From IMG/VR virus record IMGVR_UViG_3300033984_000293, positions 92,627-156,626 of that record: a DNA stretch of 64,000 nucleotides. One strand, 5' to 3'. The stretch is from a virus. Below, in pieces: positions 17,673 to 26,383 of the stretch. Under the pieces are notes generated by a model. It searched no databases, was not told where the DNA came from, and worked only from the letters and a program-made list of their open reading frames with translations. The first letter of the stretch is position 1. Each line of letters opens with the position of its first letter. Both the position numbers and the translations under genes were made by a program.

Positions 17673-17848
17673 TATTGGTAAAATTTTATAATTTCATCAT
17701 CATCTAATTCATCCCAATCTTCTTCTTCCTCTTCCGGTTCATTCGCCTCAAGTATTTTTGAGACACTTAAATTGTATAGGACATCACCCAAGCTATCCTG
17801 TGATAGGATATACTTTCTAATCTCGTCTATTGTAAATGTGTTTTGCAT
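17672..17848 (-). CDS. Small acidic protein
   Basis: 58 residues from the ATG at 17848, which lies 1 base after the upstream stop codon and is preferred over longer in-frame starts that overlap the upstream gene. Helical N-terminus, then a Glu/Asp tail. Not recognised. Confidence 0.6.
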   Translation of the reverse strand: MQNTFTIDEIRKYILSQDSLGDVLYNLSVSKILEANEPEEEEEDWDELDDDEIIKFYQ

Positions 17849-17849
17849 C

Positions 17850-18107
17850 TTATATGTAGGTATTAACTTTATACGCTTCATAATCATAGAGATTTGCCGA
17901 ATACTGTAAATATTTTGGGTCGACCAAATATCGGATAACCCTACCTGTGTTCAGATTCTTACTTTCCCAAATGTATTGACCGGTTTCGTTTAATGTCGGT
18001 AATGTTGTTACCTCACTTTTAATACCAACCCCCAACTCATATTCATAATGAATATCACCAACTTTAATCTCTTCAACTATTACGTTTCCTTTTGTGTATG
18101 TTTTCAT
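17850..18107 (-). CDS. Hypothetical protein
   Basis: 85 residues from the ATG at 18107; the longer reading frame would overlap the zinc-ribbon gene. Beta-rich ('KTYTKGNVIVEEIKVGDIHY'). Not recognised. Confidence 0.6.
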   Translation of the reverse strand: MKTYTKGNVIVEEIKVGDIHYEYELGVGIKSEVTTLPTLNETGQYIWESKNLNTGRVIRYLVDPKYLQYSANLYDYEAYKVNTYI

Positions 18108-18114
18108 CTTATTT

Positions 18115-18288
18115 TTAACATTTATGTTCTTTATCTTTGTAGATGGAACAACCACAATTACTACAAATTTTTATACCCTTTTCTTTCATCTCTTTGAAGA
18201 TGTTTTCAATATTACCGGAATGGTAATTAAATTGGTTTTCAACTCGTTCCAAATATTCTGTAACTGTTTCTGTTTCTAACTTTTCCAT
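18115..18288 (-). CDS. Small protein with C-terminal zinc-ribbon half-site
   Basis: 57 residues. An N-terminal helix ('LETETVTEYLERVENQF') leads to 'KICSNCGCSIYKDKEHKC', a CxxCxC...HxxC cluster that could bind zinc. The tight gaps of 3 bp to the HAD gene and 7 bp to the next gene support it as a real operon member. Confidence 0.65.
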   Translation of the reverse strand: MEKLETETVTEYLERVENQFNYHSGNIENIFKEMKEKGIKICSNCGCSIYKDKEHKC

Positions 18289-18291
18289 CTA

Positions 18292-18792
18292 TTATCCTTT
18301 TAATATTCTAATTGCTCTGTTGGCACATTCATTTGTTAATCCATATCCGATATCCAACGCATCCGGATGATTGATGTTGTTAGCGGTTCTAACAAAATTC
18401 CCTCTCTGATTTGGTAAGAAATCATTATCGTCGTCAAAGATAACATATTTTTCCACTTCGGGATGTTCATTTAACCAATATTCAACTTCGTGACCTCTCT
18501 CAACTTGGTCTAACCATTCAAATAAACCTTCATTAAATAAGTAAGTACAATCCTCTGTGATATCAATCACCTCACCAGGTAAGTTTCTCTTTTCCCACAT
18601 TTCTTTCATCCTATCAAGACCCGCATATCTCCAAGTGGATGATATTACAATCTTGGCACCGGTTTCTTCAATAACTCGTTTAAGGTTATTGACGAATTGT
18701 GGCATAAATTGACTACCAAACTCATCGTGGTCGTGGGAGTAAACATTAAGAACCCCATCAATATCCAAAAATATGACCTTAATTTTTTCCAT
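18292..18792 (-). CDS. HAD-family phosphatase (RNA-repair 'Swiss army knife' HAD type)
   Basis: 166 residues. Motif I is 'VIFLDIDGVLN' (Asp10/Asp12), motif II 'KIVISSTWR', and the late motif is 'YVIFDDDNDF'. It shares these with the 16194 protein at low identity elsewhere, so the two are old paralogues. Likely a phosphatase on nucleic-acid or nucleotide phosphates. Its start overlaps a 29-residue membrane peptide gene. Confidence 0.82.
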   Translation of the reverse strand: MEKIKVIFLDIDGVLNVYSHDHDEFGSQFMPQFVNNLKRVIEETGAKIVISSTWRYAGLDRMKEMWEKRNLPGEVIDITEDCTYLFNEGLFEWLDQVERGHEVEYWLNEHPEVEKYVIFDDDNDFLPNQRGNFVRTANNINHPDALDIGYGLTNECANRAIRILKG

Positions 18793-18868
18793 TTTTAATT
18801 TCTTTTAAAATAATAGACACAATTGAACCTATTATTAACACTAAACCTATTACTCCAACTATACTCAT
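18779..18868 (-). CDS. 29-residue single-pass membrane peptide
   Basis: 'MSIVGVIGLVLIIGSIVSII' followed by a basic tail (KEIKNGKN). It overlaps the HAD gene start by 14 bp and ends the gap to the 18871 gene, which is the usual packing here. Very short, so moderate confidence. Confidence 0.5.
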   Translation of the reverse strand: MSIVGVIGLVLIIGSIVSIILKEIKNGKN

Positions 18869-18870
18869 TT

Positions 18871-19281
18871 TTATTCTTTTTTCTTTGGTATTTCGTAATT
18901 TTCTTTTAACCATTCAAATAATTCGTTTGGTAATATACACGGGTAAAAATCTATAAAATCAAATAAGATTTCTTCCCAATCCATTATAACAACATCAACA
19001 TTAATGTTATACATTTCCTCCATTTCTTCCGGCATTATACCATATAATGTGTTGATGTTTTCACTATTCCCACCTTTGAAATATTCACGAACCATATTTC
19101 GTCTTCTTTCTTCAGTTTGGTTTAACCACCAAGTTCTAATTTCTTTATTGGTGTAGGTGTCTTCATAAACCATATTCATCATTTCAATCTCAGTCAATTC
19201 CAACTCTTCCGGTGTAATTTTTGATATCATATCTTTTAAGATTTCTGAATTATACACTCTTGGTTTGTTATAATCACCCAT
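18871..19281 (-). CDS. Hypothetical protein
   Basis: 136 residues, acidic and helical, with 'TWWLNQTEERRRNMVREYF'-like basic patch in the middle (exact: WWLNQTEERRRNM). Not recognised. Confidence 0.6.
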   Translation of the reverse strand: MGDYNKPRVYNSEILKDMISKITPEELELTEIEMMNMVYEDTYTNKEIRTWWLNQTEERRRNMVREYFKGGNSENINTLYGIMPEEMEEMYNINVDVVIMDWEEILFDFIDFYPCILPNELFEWLKENYEIPKKKE

Positions 19282-19294
19282 TTCTTATTTTTTT

Positions 19295-19555
19295 TTATTT
19301 TTTTTCATACAATATGTCTTTTATTTTTCTTAACTTCTCCCCTGAAGGGTCTGTTATATGTAAAATTCTAATTAAAGAATTTATCTCCTTAATTTCATAT
19401 GGTAATCCCCAACCGGAAGAACAGGTTAGGGCATCCCTACCGGTTAATTCTTCAAATTTATCTCTTACTATAGACCTTAACGGCCAATCACCAATACTTT
19501 CTCCCTCGTGTAGTGGACCAATCTCACAAAACCAATAGTTGTTAATTTCTTCCAT
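19295..19555 (-). CDS. Hypothetical protein
   Basis: 86 residues with a Trp/Gly/Cys motif 'CSSGWGLPYEI'. In the same minus-strand operon with short gaps. Not recognised. Confidence 0.6.
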   Translation of the reverse strand: MEEINNYWFCEIGPLHEGESIGDWPLRSIVRDKFEELTGRDALTCSSGWGLPYEIKEINSLIRILHITDPSGEKLRKIKDILYEKK

Positions 19556-19567
19556 ATGAAATATTTT

Positions 19568-20179
19568 TTATTCTTTATTTAATTGTTTAATAATATATTG
19601 AATACCTTTATCAGTTAATTTATAACCATCCGGAAATTCACCATAACCATCACTTGTCATTTCCAAATGAGCAGGGTTGATTAAATACAAACCTTTCAAA
19701 ACTTTATGTTGATGAATTACTCTTTTAGCTCCTTCTCTTTTCTCATCGTTAAAGATATCCTCAAGTTTAATTTCTTTAACTAAAGCAGTACTACCTTTTG
19801 TGACAGGGTTATTTTGGTCAATTTGTTCATATAACCCCAATTCTTCATCACCCTTCATCATATCAATTAGATGTTGTTTTTGTTCTTCTTTATGAGGAAT
19901 TATAATACCTCTTTCTAATAAATGGGGTCTAGCATACCATTTACAAAGAGAATGGTTTTGTCCTAAATCATTTGGGTCAACATCTCTTCCCATAGGATTA
20001 ACTAATGCTTCGGTAAAGTCAATTTCATTACCATCGTAAAATCTCTCATTCTTAATATAAACAAAATCCGTCATTTCCACAAAATTCGGATGTAATGGTA
20101 ATCTAAAAGAACCACCACCTTCAGACCTCACATACCTTACAAACCACTTATCACCTATTTTTTCTAATTTACCTTTCAT
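19568..20179 (-). CDS. Hypothetical protein
   Basis: 203 residues from the ATG at 20179. This start is preferred over one at 20221 because the promoter box at 20199-20206 would lie inside the longer gene. Beta-rich N-terminus ('LEKIGDKWFVRYVRSEGGG'), helical C-terminus. First gene of the operon running to 16194. Not recognised. Confidence 0.6.
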   Translation of the reverse strand: MKGKLEKIGDKWFVRYVRSEGGGSFRLPLHPNFVEMTDFVYIKNERFYDGNEIDFTEALVNPMGRDVDPNDLGQNHSLCKWYARPHLLERGIIIPHKEEQKQHLIDMMKGDEELGLYEQIDQNNPVTKGSTALVKEIKLEDIFNDEKREGAKRVIHQHKVLKGLYLINPAHLEMTSDGYGEFPDGYKLTDKGIQYIIKQLNKE

Positions 20180-20198
20180 ATTCAATTGTTTTATGGGA

Positions 20199-20206
20199 CA
20201 AAGATA
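20199..20206 (-). promoter_or_regulatory. Bacteroidota-type -7 box
   Basis: TATCTTTG, 19 bases upstream of the ATG at 20179; a TTTTTTG element lies further upstream. Confidence 0.6.
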
Positions 20207-20212
20207 AACAAA

Positions 20213-20246
20213 AAATCCCAATAAAAAAATTATTGGGATTAAAAAA
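20213..20246 (-). terminator. Rho-independent terminator
   Basis: AATCCCAATAA / TTATTGGGATT perfect 11-bp stem after the dnaK stop codon, separating it from the next operon. Confidence 0.8.
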
Positions 20247-20262
20247 ACATTATTGTAAAATG

Positions 20263-22131
20263 TTATTCAGGTTTAACTTCTTCAAACTCTACATCTGAAG
20301 CGTTTATATCTGATTCCGGTGTCTCACTCTCATTTACACTATTGTATAATTCCTGTGTGATGGTTTGGAACTTTTGAGTAAGTTCTTCCATAATCGTTTT
20401 AACATTTTCCACATCTTTATTAGAATGAGATTCTTTCAAAGTATCAAGAATAGTTGTTATTTCTGTTTTTTGTTCTTCAGAAATCTTATCCTCTAAATCC
20501 GTTAAAGATTTACCTGTTTGGAATATCAGGTTGTCAGCAGAGTTTAATGTATCCACATCTTCTTTAACTTTTTTGTCCGCTTCAGCATTTTCTTCAGCTT
20601 CAGCCTTCATTCTTTCAATGTCTTCTTGAGATAGTCCCGTTGAACCCTCAATTCTAATTGATTGTGTTTTGTTTGTTGCTTTGTCAACCGCAGATACGTT
20701 GATGATACCATTCGCATCAATATCAAAGATAACCTCAATCTGAGGAACACCTCTCATCGATGGTGGTAAACCATCTAAATGGAATCTTCCCATCGTTCTG
20801 TTGTCTTTCGCCATTGGTCTCTCCCCTTGTAAGACGTGAATCTCCACAGAAGGTTGATTATCAACAGCCGTTGAGAAAACTTGTGACTTTTTGGTTGGGA
20901 TTGTGGTATTTGATTCAATAAGTCGAGTTAAAATCCCACCCATCGTTTCAATACCTAATGAAAGTGGTGTTACGTCTAATAACAACACGTCTTTCACATC
21001 ACCAGCCAATACACCCCCTTGAATAGCCGCTCCTAACGCAACTACTTCATCCGGATTAACACCTTTTGATGGTTCTTTACCAAAGAACTTCTTAACCGCC
21101 TCTTGTATTGCTGGGATTCTTGTTGTTCCACCAACAAGGATAACCTCATCAATATCGGAAATCTTAAGTTTCGCGTTTTTCAATGCCGTTTTACAAGGGT
21201 CAATCGTTCTTTTGATTAAATCAGTAGCAAGTTGTTCAAACTTAGCTCTTGATAAAGTTTTAACCAAGTGTTTTGGTCCGGTCGCATCAGCACTTAAATA
21301 AGGTAAGTTGATTTCTGTCTGAGGAGATGAAGATAATTCAACCTTCGCTTTCTCAGCACCTTCTCTTAACCTTTGTAATGCCATTGCGTCTTTTGAGATG
21401 TCTATACCACCATTATCGTTCTTAAATTCTTCAACCAAGTAATCGATAATGACTCTGTCAAAGTCGTCCCCTCCTAAGTGAGTGTCTCCATCGGTAGATA
21501 ATACCTCAAACACACCTCCACCTAAGTCAAGAATAGACACGTCGTGAGTTCCCCCTCCGCAGTCAAACACAACAATTTTACTATCACCCTTTTTGTCAAG
21601 ACCGTACGCAAGAGCCGCCGCGGTTGGTTCGTTGATAATACGACGAACATTTAATCCGGCAATTTCACCCGCCTCTTTTGTAGCCTGACGTTGGGCGTCG
21701 TTAAAGTAAGCTGGAACGGTGATTACCGCATCAGTTACTGATTCACCCAAATAATCTTCAGCAGTTTGTTTCATCTTTTGTAAGATGATTGCCGATAATT
21801 CTTGTGGTGAGTATTTTCTATCATCAATTTGAACTCTTGGTTGTGAGTTTTCATTTACAACTGAGTAAGGAACTTTTCCAATTTCGTTTTTACTCTCGTT
21901 ATAGGTGGAACCCATAAATCGTTTAATTGATGATATTGTTTTAGTCGGATTGGTTACCGCCTGTCTTTTTGCCGGGTCACCAACTTTTCTTTCTCCTTCG
22001 TTGATGAAACCGATGATTGAAGGTGTTGTTCTTTTACCTTCTGAATTTGCTATTACAACAGGTTCGTTCCCCTCCATTACAGAGACACACGAGTTTGTTG
22101 TTCCTAAGTCAATTCCAATAATTTTTCCCAT
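20263..22131 (-). CDS. dnaK: Chaperone DnaK (Hsp70)
   Basis: 622 residues, full-length bacterial Hsp70. The ATPase domain has '[16 protein letters not shown]' (residues 6-21), '[20 protein letters not shown]', '[20 protein letters not shown]', a '[17 protein letters not shown]' phosphate loop and '[13 protein letters not shown]'. The peptide-binding domain starts about residue 385 ('[17 protein letters not shown]'); the helical lid ends in '[10 protein letters not shown]', close to the usual FEEVK tail. It folds proteins in the cytoplasm with DnaJ and GrpE, neither of which is in the window, so host co-chaperones are probably used. The sequence resembles Bacteroidota DnaK, suggesting acquisition from a host. 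Has its own promoter and terminator. Unusual in phages. Confidence 0.97.
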   Translation of the reverse strand: MGKIIGIDLGTTNSCVSVMEGNEPVVIANSEGKRTTPSIIGFINEGERKVGDPAKRQAVTNPTKTISSIKRFMGSTYNESKNEIGKVPYSVVNENSQPRVQIDDRKYSPQELSAIILQKMKQTAEDYLGESVTDAVITVPAYFNDAQRQATKEAGEIAGLNVRRIINEPTAAALAYGLDKKGDSKIVVFDCGGGTHDVSILDLGGGVFEVLSTDGDTHLGGDDFDRVIIDYLVEEFKNDNGGIDISKDAMALQRLREGAEKAKVELSSSPQTEINLPYLSADATGPKHLVKTLSRAKFEQLATDLIKRTIDPCKTALKNAKLKISDIDEVILVGGTTRIPAIQEAVKKFFGKEPSKGVNPDEVVALGAAIQGGVLAGDVKDVLLLDVTPLSLGIETMGGILTRLIESNTTIPTKKSQVFSTAVDNQPSVEIHVLQGERPMAKDNRTMGRFHLDGLPPSMRGVPQIEVIFDIDANGIINVSAVDKATNKTQSIRIEGSTGLSQEDIERMKAEAEENAEADKKVKEDVDTLNSADNLIFQTGKSLTDLEDKISEEQKTEITTILDTLKESHSNKDVENVKTIMEELTQKFQTITQELYNSVNESETPESDINASDVEFEEVKPE

Positions 22132-22151
22132 AGTTAAATAAGTTTTGTTAA

Positions 22152-22180
22152 AGTATATGTGTTTAATTTTATTGTGTCAA
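22152..22180 (-). promoter_or_regulatory. Sigma70-like promoter of dnaK
   Basis: TTGACA, exactly 17 bases, TATACT on the minus strand, ending 20 bases before the dnaK start. It differs from the TAnnTTTG boxes of other genes here. Confidence 0.55.
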
Positions 22181-22213
22181 GCACAACCCACATATTATCA
22201 AAATTGTGCCAAA

Positions 22214-22240
22214 ACAAAAAACCTGACAAAAAGTCAGGTT
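22214..22240 (-). terminator. Rho-independent terminator
   Basis: AACCTGAC / GTCAGGTT stem with 5-base loop and T-run, downstream of the 22264 gene. Confidence 0.8.
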
Positions 22241-22263
22241 CGTATGTTATTGTGTCAGGTTGA

Positions 22264-22722
22264 TTACATTCTTTCTTTTATGTCGTCCAACATACTCTCA
22301 TCAAATTCTACTCCGTGTCTCTCTTGGAAGTGGTCCAATAATGTCCGAACTGATTCATAATAACCTTTATCTTGTAATAATAGGTAAGCTCCTAAATCGG
22401 CTTCCAGTTCATCTTTCTCGTCTCTTGGTCCATCGTGACCTAATAATACGTGGGTAACCTCGTGAGCTTCAATAAATTTCAATATACTTTTAGCGTCCGG
22501 TTGTCCCGTCAATATCTCACCATCAATAATGATTAAATTCTTACCAGGAACCATAAATCCAAAACCATATTCTTCAAAGTATCCTTTAACTTGTTCGTAT
22601 AATGGGTCTTCCTCAAATACCACAACAACCGTAACACCATCTAAAAATTCGCTGGTGTATTCCAATTGAGTATTTTCGTTAATTAATTTTTTATATTGAG
22701 ATTCTGTAATTATTAATTTCAT
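22264..22722 (-). CDS. Tagged ImmA/IrrE-like zinc metallopeptidase
   Basis: 152 residues from the ATG at 22722, 4 bases after the upstream stop codon; the longer start overlaps the neighbour. The tag is 'MKLIITESQYKKLINEN'. The zinc site 'FIEAHEVTHVLLGH' (H87, E88, H91) is followed by 'ELEADLGAYLL', the HExxH...ExxA(D/N) arrangement of the ImmA/IrrE (M78, DUF955) family, whose members cleave repressors or regulators. A packaging tag on such an enzyme suggests it acts in the host right after injection; that is inference. Last gene of a three-gene tagged operon. Confidence 0.72.
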   Translation of the reverse strand: MKLIITESQYKKLINENTQLEYTSEFLDGVTVVVVFEEDPLYEQVKGYFEEYGFGFMVPGKNLIIIDGEILTGQPDAKSILKFIEAHEVTHVLLGHDGPRDEKDELEADLGAYLLLQDKGYYESVRTLLDHFQERHGVEFDESMLDDIKERM

Positions 22723-22726
22723 ATTT

Positions 22727-23887
22727 TCACCATTTATAATTACTTTCCTCACCGTGCATAGTCACAAAGTCAGACAATGTAAGGTTTAATTTTGGAAATT
22801 TTTTATTAATCATATTAATAAATAATTCATTACTTATTTTACCCATACCAGGATAGTAATTAATATTATTTGGTCTAAAAATTTTTCCTAATGACCCAAA
22901 TATTATTATAAGGTCATTTTCTAATCCAATTAAAAATTTTTTATTATACTCATCAATATTTGATATAAACCATTTACGTCCTTTCTCTAATTTATCATCT
23001 AATGTTATGTTATTAACAATATCAGTTAAAACATATTTAATACCTTTTATTGTATTTTTTTCATCATCTGTTATCTCTAAACCTAATTTTTCTTTATAAT
23101 AAATTGGTATTAACTTTTCACTTAACCCTTTTTTTAGTAAAAATTTAGTTAAATTAATAAATAATTCACTTTCACTAATGTCGTCATCATTTTTATCCAT
23201 AAATTGAGTAGAATCATAATGAAATTGGTAAGGAGATTTTGGGTCTCCTAAATTATAAAAAACATAATAGGATGAACCTGGTGAGTTTTTAAGATATTCT
23301 TTAAAACTATCAAATCCCGCCATAGTGCAAATTGATACTATCTGCCCTTTATCTCTACCCGAACATTTACCAAGAATCTCCCGATACACATTCCAAGCTT
23401 CTTTACTATCCTTCACTTCCGGTGGAACTTGAAAAGATTGTAATCCATCGACCATCCCCAAATATTTAATACCAACAGACTCTAATTTTTGAATATCGTT
23501 TGTGCTAACTAAGTTTTTTTTATCAGAAATATCACCTTGTTCATTATCTTGTTGTTTTATTAAAATATCTTTTGACTTTCTTTCAAACTTATCAACATCT
23601 TGTAATGTTTTAATTTGACCTAAATCTTTAATAGGGTAGTGTTGTTTAAATTTTTCAAAAATATTAAAGTAATTTTTAAATTTATAAGCGTCCTCATATT
23701 TTATGAAACCGGAACTTAACATTTTTAACAACCATCCGACATAAAATGGTTTTTTTATATTATTAAGAATTTCATTAAACTGATTTTCAGGGATTAACTC
23801 TGAATCAACATATTTAACCCTTAACTCATCTTCTGAGTATTGCTCGGTAAGTATTCTATACTGCGTTTCTGTAATTATTAGTTTCAT
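22727..23887 (-). CDS. Tagged protein of unknown function
   Basis: 386 residues. The tag 'MKLIITETQYRILTEQY' ends in ILTEQ. Middle part has 'GIKYLGMVDGLQSFQVPPEV', 'SICTMAGF', and 'YYVFYNLGDPKSPYQFHYDS', a distinctive segment I believe recurs in phage proteins but cannot name. It overlaps the upstream gene by 4 bp (ATGA). Confidence 0.65.
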   Translation of the reverse strand: MKLIITETQYRILTEQYSEDELRVKYVDSELIPENQFNEILNNIKKPFYVGWLLKMLSSGFIKYEDAYKFKNYFNIFEKFKQHYPIKDLGQIKTLQDVDKFERKSKDILIKQQDNEQGDISDKKNLVSTNDIQKLESVGIKYLGMVDGLQSFQVPPEVKDSKEAWNVYREILGKCSGRDKGQIVSICTMAGFDSFKEYLKNSPGSSYYVFYNLGDPKSPYQFHYDSTQFMDKNDDDISESELFINLTKFLLKKGLSEKLIPIYYKEKLGLEITDDEKNTIKGIKYVLTDIVNNITLDDKLEKGRKWFISNIDEYNKKFLIGLENDLIIIFGSLGKIFRPNNINYYPGMGKISNELFINMINKKFPKLNLTLSDFVTMHGEESNYKW

Positions 23888-24123
23888 ATTTTATCAACCT
23901 TAGCTTTAAATTTAACGCCATTTGTTCTTAATATATAAACTAATCTATGATATTGAATTGAGTCCGTCAATGTTATTGAAAATGGCTCTATTACCTCAAT
24001 ATTAAAAACTTCTTTTTGTTGTTTGGTTCCCGTAATACCTTTTAACGCATTTAAGTTATCCTCATCCCAAAAGATACCCTCTTTAATTTTTTTCATCTGA
24101 GATTCTGTAATTATTAATTTCAT
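23884..24123 (-). CDS. Tagged small protein
   Basis: 79 residues with the tag 'MKLIITESQMKKIKEG', then a small beta domain ('FNIEVIEPFSITLTDSI'). TATTTAT stands exactly 4 bases before the ATG. First gene of the 24123-22264 tagged operon. Confidence 0.65.
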   Translation of the reverse strand: MKLIITESQMKKIKEGIFWDEDNLNALKGITGTKQQKEVFNIEVIEPFSITLTDSIQYHRLVYILRTNGVKFKAKVDKI

Positions 24124-24127
24124 ATTG

Positions 24128-24134
24128 ATAAATA
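24128..24134 (-). promoter_or_regulatory. Late-type TATTTAT box
   Basis: Exactly 4 bases before the ATG at 24123. Confidence 0.6.
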
Positions 24135-24171
24135 CCTTAAAATTTCATATCATTACACAAAAGTATAAATT

Positions 24172-24870
24172 ATGATAAAAAATACCACACCTTATATCGG
24201 AAAACTTAAATTAAAATTTGAAAAGTTCCCTGAATATACCGGAAAATCAAAATTAAATAAAATTCACTTGAATTTAGGCTTCACAAAATTGGTTTCAAGG
24301 ATTACTCCCGTTAGAACATTGTCTGGATGGGTCGTTAATCCTGAATGTGTTTATTTAATCCAAAAATACACCGGAGGTGTTATTGGTGAGCATACTTTTG
24401 GAGATGAAAACGAATATAGTTTACCTAATTCATTTTTAACTAAAGACGGTAAATATATCGGAGATATTGATAGAGGTTGGTGGTATTATAAAAACAATAT
24501 GGTTGTAAACGAGAGTTATCCTCACGGAGTTGCCACAATTATTGAATATAATGATATGTATCCCGACCAACAATTCATTACCGGATATCACGGATATACC
24601 CACAGAGGTGGTCAAACATTTAAAATTGGTGATAGATTATTTGACCCATCTTATATACCAAAAGAAGAAGATTACGAAGAGTGGGAATGGGCTGGTTGGA
24701 AACAAAAATATGATAAATCATTTAGTGAAGGTGATGACTTCGATAAAAAATGGATGGCAGAATCAGGAATTGCTTATGTTATACCATATACAAAAAGGGG
24801 TACTAAAGTAATTGAGACTAATCCAGAAGCTTTACAAGCAGCAATCAATATGTCGAAGGACTTATCATAA
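24172..24870 (+). CDS. Hypothetical protein
   Basis: 232 residues, beta-rich and aromatic, with 'QFITGYHGYTHRGGQTFKIG' and 'WEWAGWKQKYDKS'. The repeated Gly/His/Tyr pattern suggests a compact enzyme or binding domain, but no family is recognised. It stands alone between divergent tagged genes and a terminator. Confidence 0.65.
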   Translation: MIKNTTPYIGKLKLKFEKFPEYTGKSKLNKIHLNLGFTKLVSRITPVRTLSGWVVNPECVYLIQKYTGGVIGEHTFGDENEYSLPNSFLTKDGKYIGDIDRGWWYYKNNMVVNESYPHGVATIIEYNDMYPDQQFITGYHGYTHRGGQTFKIGDRLFDPSYIPKEEDYEEWEWAGWKQKYDKSFSEGDDFDKKWMAESGIAYVIPYTKRGTKVIETNPEALQAAINMSKDLS

Positions 24871-24877
24871 AAAAATA

Positions 24878-24907
24878 AACCCCTACTTTACAGTGGGGGT
24901 TTTTTAT
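24878..24907 (+). terminator. Rho-independent terminator
   Basis: AAACCCCTAC...GTGGGGGTTT hairpin and T-run between convergent genes. Confidence 0.75.
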
Positions 24908-25212
24908 TATCTAAATCTACGTGGTAATCTATCCTCATATTCATTATCTTCACTATCAAAGTCATCCATTTCATCTTCATCATCAAGACCTAATTTACTT
25001 AAGTCAAAATCACTAAAATCATCATCCTCAATATCGTCCGGATTAGTTTCATCAACATCATCGTATTTATAACCTTTATCCAAATCTTCAGTATCACCAT
25101 AAAAATATTCATCTATTTCTGGTTGTTCTTGTTCTGAAATAACTCTACCCGCCTTATACCCTAAAAGGTACTTCATATTGGCAATATCTTCGTTAATTAA
25201 TTTCTTATCCAT
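24907..25212 (-). CDS. Tagged acidic protein
   Basis: 101 residues. The long tag reads 'LINEDIANMKYLLGYKAGRV' then ISEQEQ, almost the same as that of the 45546 protein. The rest is Asp/Glu-rich with a short basic end. TATTTAT lies 17 bases upstream. Function unknown. Confidence 0.65.
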   Translation of the reverse strand: MDKKLINEDIANMKYLLGYKAGRVISEQEQPEIDEYFYGDTEDLDKGYKYDDVDETNPDDIEDDDFSDFDLSKLGLDDEDEMDDFDSEDNEYEDRLPRRFR

Positions 25213-25229
25213 TTTAATTGTTTTTTATT

Positions 25230-25236
25230 ATAAATA
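25230..25236 (-). promoter_or_regulatory. Late-type TATTTAT box
   Basis: Lies 17 bases before the ATG at 25212. Confidence 0.4.
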
Positions 25237-25241
25237 TACCA

Positions 25242-26039
25242 TTATTTTAATAAGTTATAATATTCTTTGAAGTGTTTGAGTCTATCAGGTAATCCAATAG
25301 TTCCCCCGTTTACTCTTTTAGTTACCTCAGTTACTGTGGTATCATCCGCCCCTTTATCACAAATAGACCATAGTTTATTTGAGTCAAAGAAGAATGCCGC
25401 TGACGCCAATGGATATTTTGTAGCGACCAAATCAGGGTTTGTGATAGTATCTTCTCCGATGAATTTTGCGAAGTTTTTATAGTTGTCTTTACCAGTTAAT
25501 TGAATATATCCACGTCCTCTAAATTTGAAACCCTCTTTTGTTGATTCATCCCCATTACCCATTCTACCACCATATACTTTTGACGCAATTTTTTCAGGGT
25601 TTCTTGCGTAAGATTCTGATAAGTTACCAGGAAAGTATTTTGGGAATATCTTTTTAAGACCATCCGCAGAATAGTTAACATTTTCGGAAACCAATTTAAA
25701 TCCTCCTGATTCGTGACCACATTGGGATAAGAAGTGAGCCAATCTTAATGGTGTTGTAATATTGAATTTTTTTGCCGTATCCGGAATCTGAGCAATTACT
25801 GAATCAGGGACATGACCTTTTAAATTTTCTAATTTAAAGATTCCTTTAATAACTTCACCCAAAAACATTTTTTCCCATGTCTCATCACCAATAACCCCAT
25901 CTGACGTTAATCCATTTTTAGTTTGCCATTCTTTAACTAATTTTTCGGTACCAACACCAAAATCACCATCAACCACAGTACCTAATTTTGTTTGTAGTTT
26001 TTTCACATCTTCCCCTTTTGACCCAACTTTCAATAACAT
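25242..26039 (-). CDS. Endolysin: peptidoglycan-binding domain plus GH19 catalytic domain
   Basis: 265 residues. Residues 3-60 are a peptidoglycan-binding domain ('VGSKGEDVKKLQTKLG', 'DGDFGVGTEKLVKEWQ', 'DGVIGDETW'). Residues 70-265 are a GH19 chitinase/lysozyme-like domain with the general acid in 'FLSQCGHESGGF' (Glu110), followed by 'GNGDESTKEGFKFRGRGYIQ' and 'KRVNGGTIGLPDR'. It cleaves the host cell wall at lysis. No signal peptide, so it needs a holin; a small membrane protein at 26384 is a candidate. TATTTAT lies 31 bases upstream. Confidence 0.92.
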   Translation of the reverse strand: MLLKVGSKGEDVKKLQTKLGTVVDGDFGVGTEKLVKEWQTKNGLTSDGVIGDETWEKMFLGEVIKGIFKLENLKGHVPDSVIAQIPDTAKKFNITTPLRLAHFLSQCGHESGGFKLVSENVNYSADGLKKIFPKYFPGNLSESYARNPEKIASKVYGGRMGNGDESTKEGFKFRGRGYIQLTGKDNYKNFAKFIGEDTITNPDLVATKYPLASAAFFFDSNKLWSICDKGADDTTVTEVTKRVNGGTIGLPDRLKHFKEYYNLLK

Positions 26040-26070
26040 AATCTCTAATTTTACAATTGTTTATATGTCA

Positions 26071-26077
26071 ATAAATA
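26071..26077 (-). promoter_or_regulatory. Late-type TATTTAT box
   Basis: Lies 31 bases before the endolysin ATG. Confidence 0.35.
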
Positions 26078-26100
26078 CCTACTCAACAAATTTTACGTAT

Positions 26101-26148
26101 TTGTGGGTTTATTAGTTTTTGGTGTTGTGGGTTTATTAGTTTTTGGTG
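26101..26148. repeat. Exact tandem duplication of 24 bp
   Basis: TTGTGGGTTTATTAGTTTTT plus GGTG occurs twice in direct tandem in the gap between the endolysin and the 26162 gene. Not coding in any convincing frame. Confidence 0.85.
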
Positions 26149-26155
26149 CATAAAA

Positions 26156-26184
26156 AAAAGGTTACTTTTTTAGAGTAACCTTTC
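26156..26184 (-). terminator. Terminator hairpin overlapping a stop codon
   Basis: AAAGGTTACT / AGAGTAACCTTT stem covers the 3' end of the 26162 gene, with a T-run on the minus strand. Confidence 0.6.
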
Positions 26185-26347
26185 TTGTAACCTTTTTATT
26201 TTTAACAATTGGTTTTTTATACTTAATTTCAACCTCATAAGGACCAAACTTATTTTTTGATGTGTCATATCTCCAAATAATTATCTCATCTGGGTCATCG
26301 TAAACTTGTTCCCACTTTTTACCTAAATCTTTTACTATTATACTCAT
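26162..26347 (-). CDS. Small basic protein
   Basis: 61 residues with a Lys-rich C-terminus ('IVKNKKVTRKVTLKK'). The last codons lie inside a hairpin (AAGGTTACT / AGTAACCTT) that doubles as terminator. Not recognised. Confidence 0.6.
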   Translation of the reverse strand: MSIIVKDLGKKWEQVYDDPDEIIIWRYDTSKNKFGPYEVEIKYKKPIVKNKKVTRKVTLKK

Positions 26348-26383
26348 AGGACAAAATTAAACAATATTTACAATATTTCAAAA

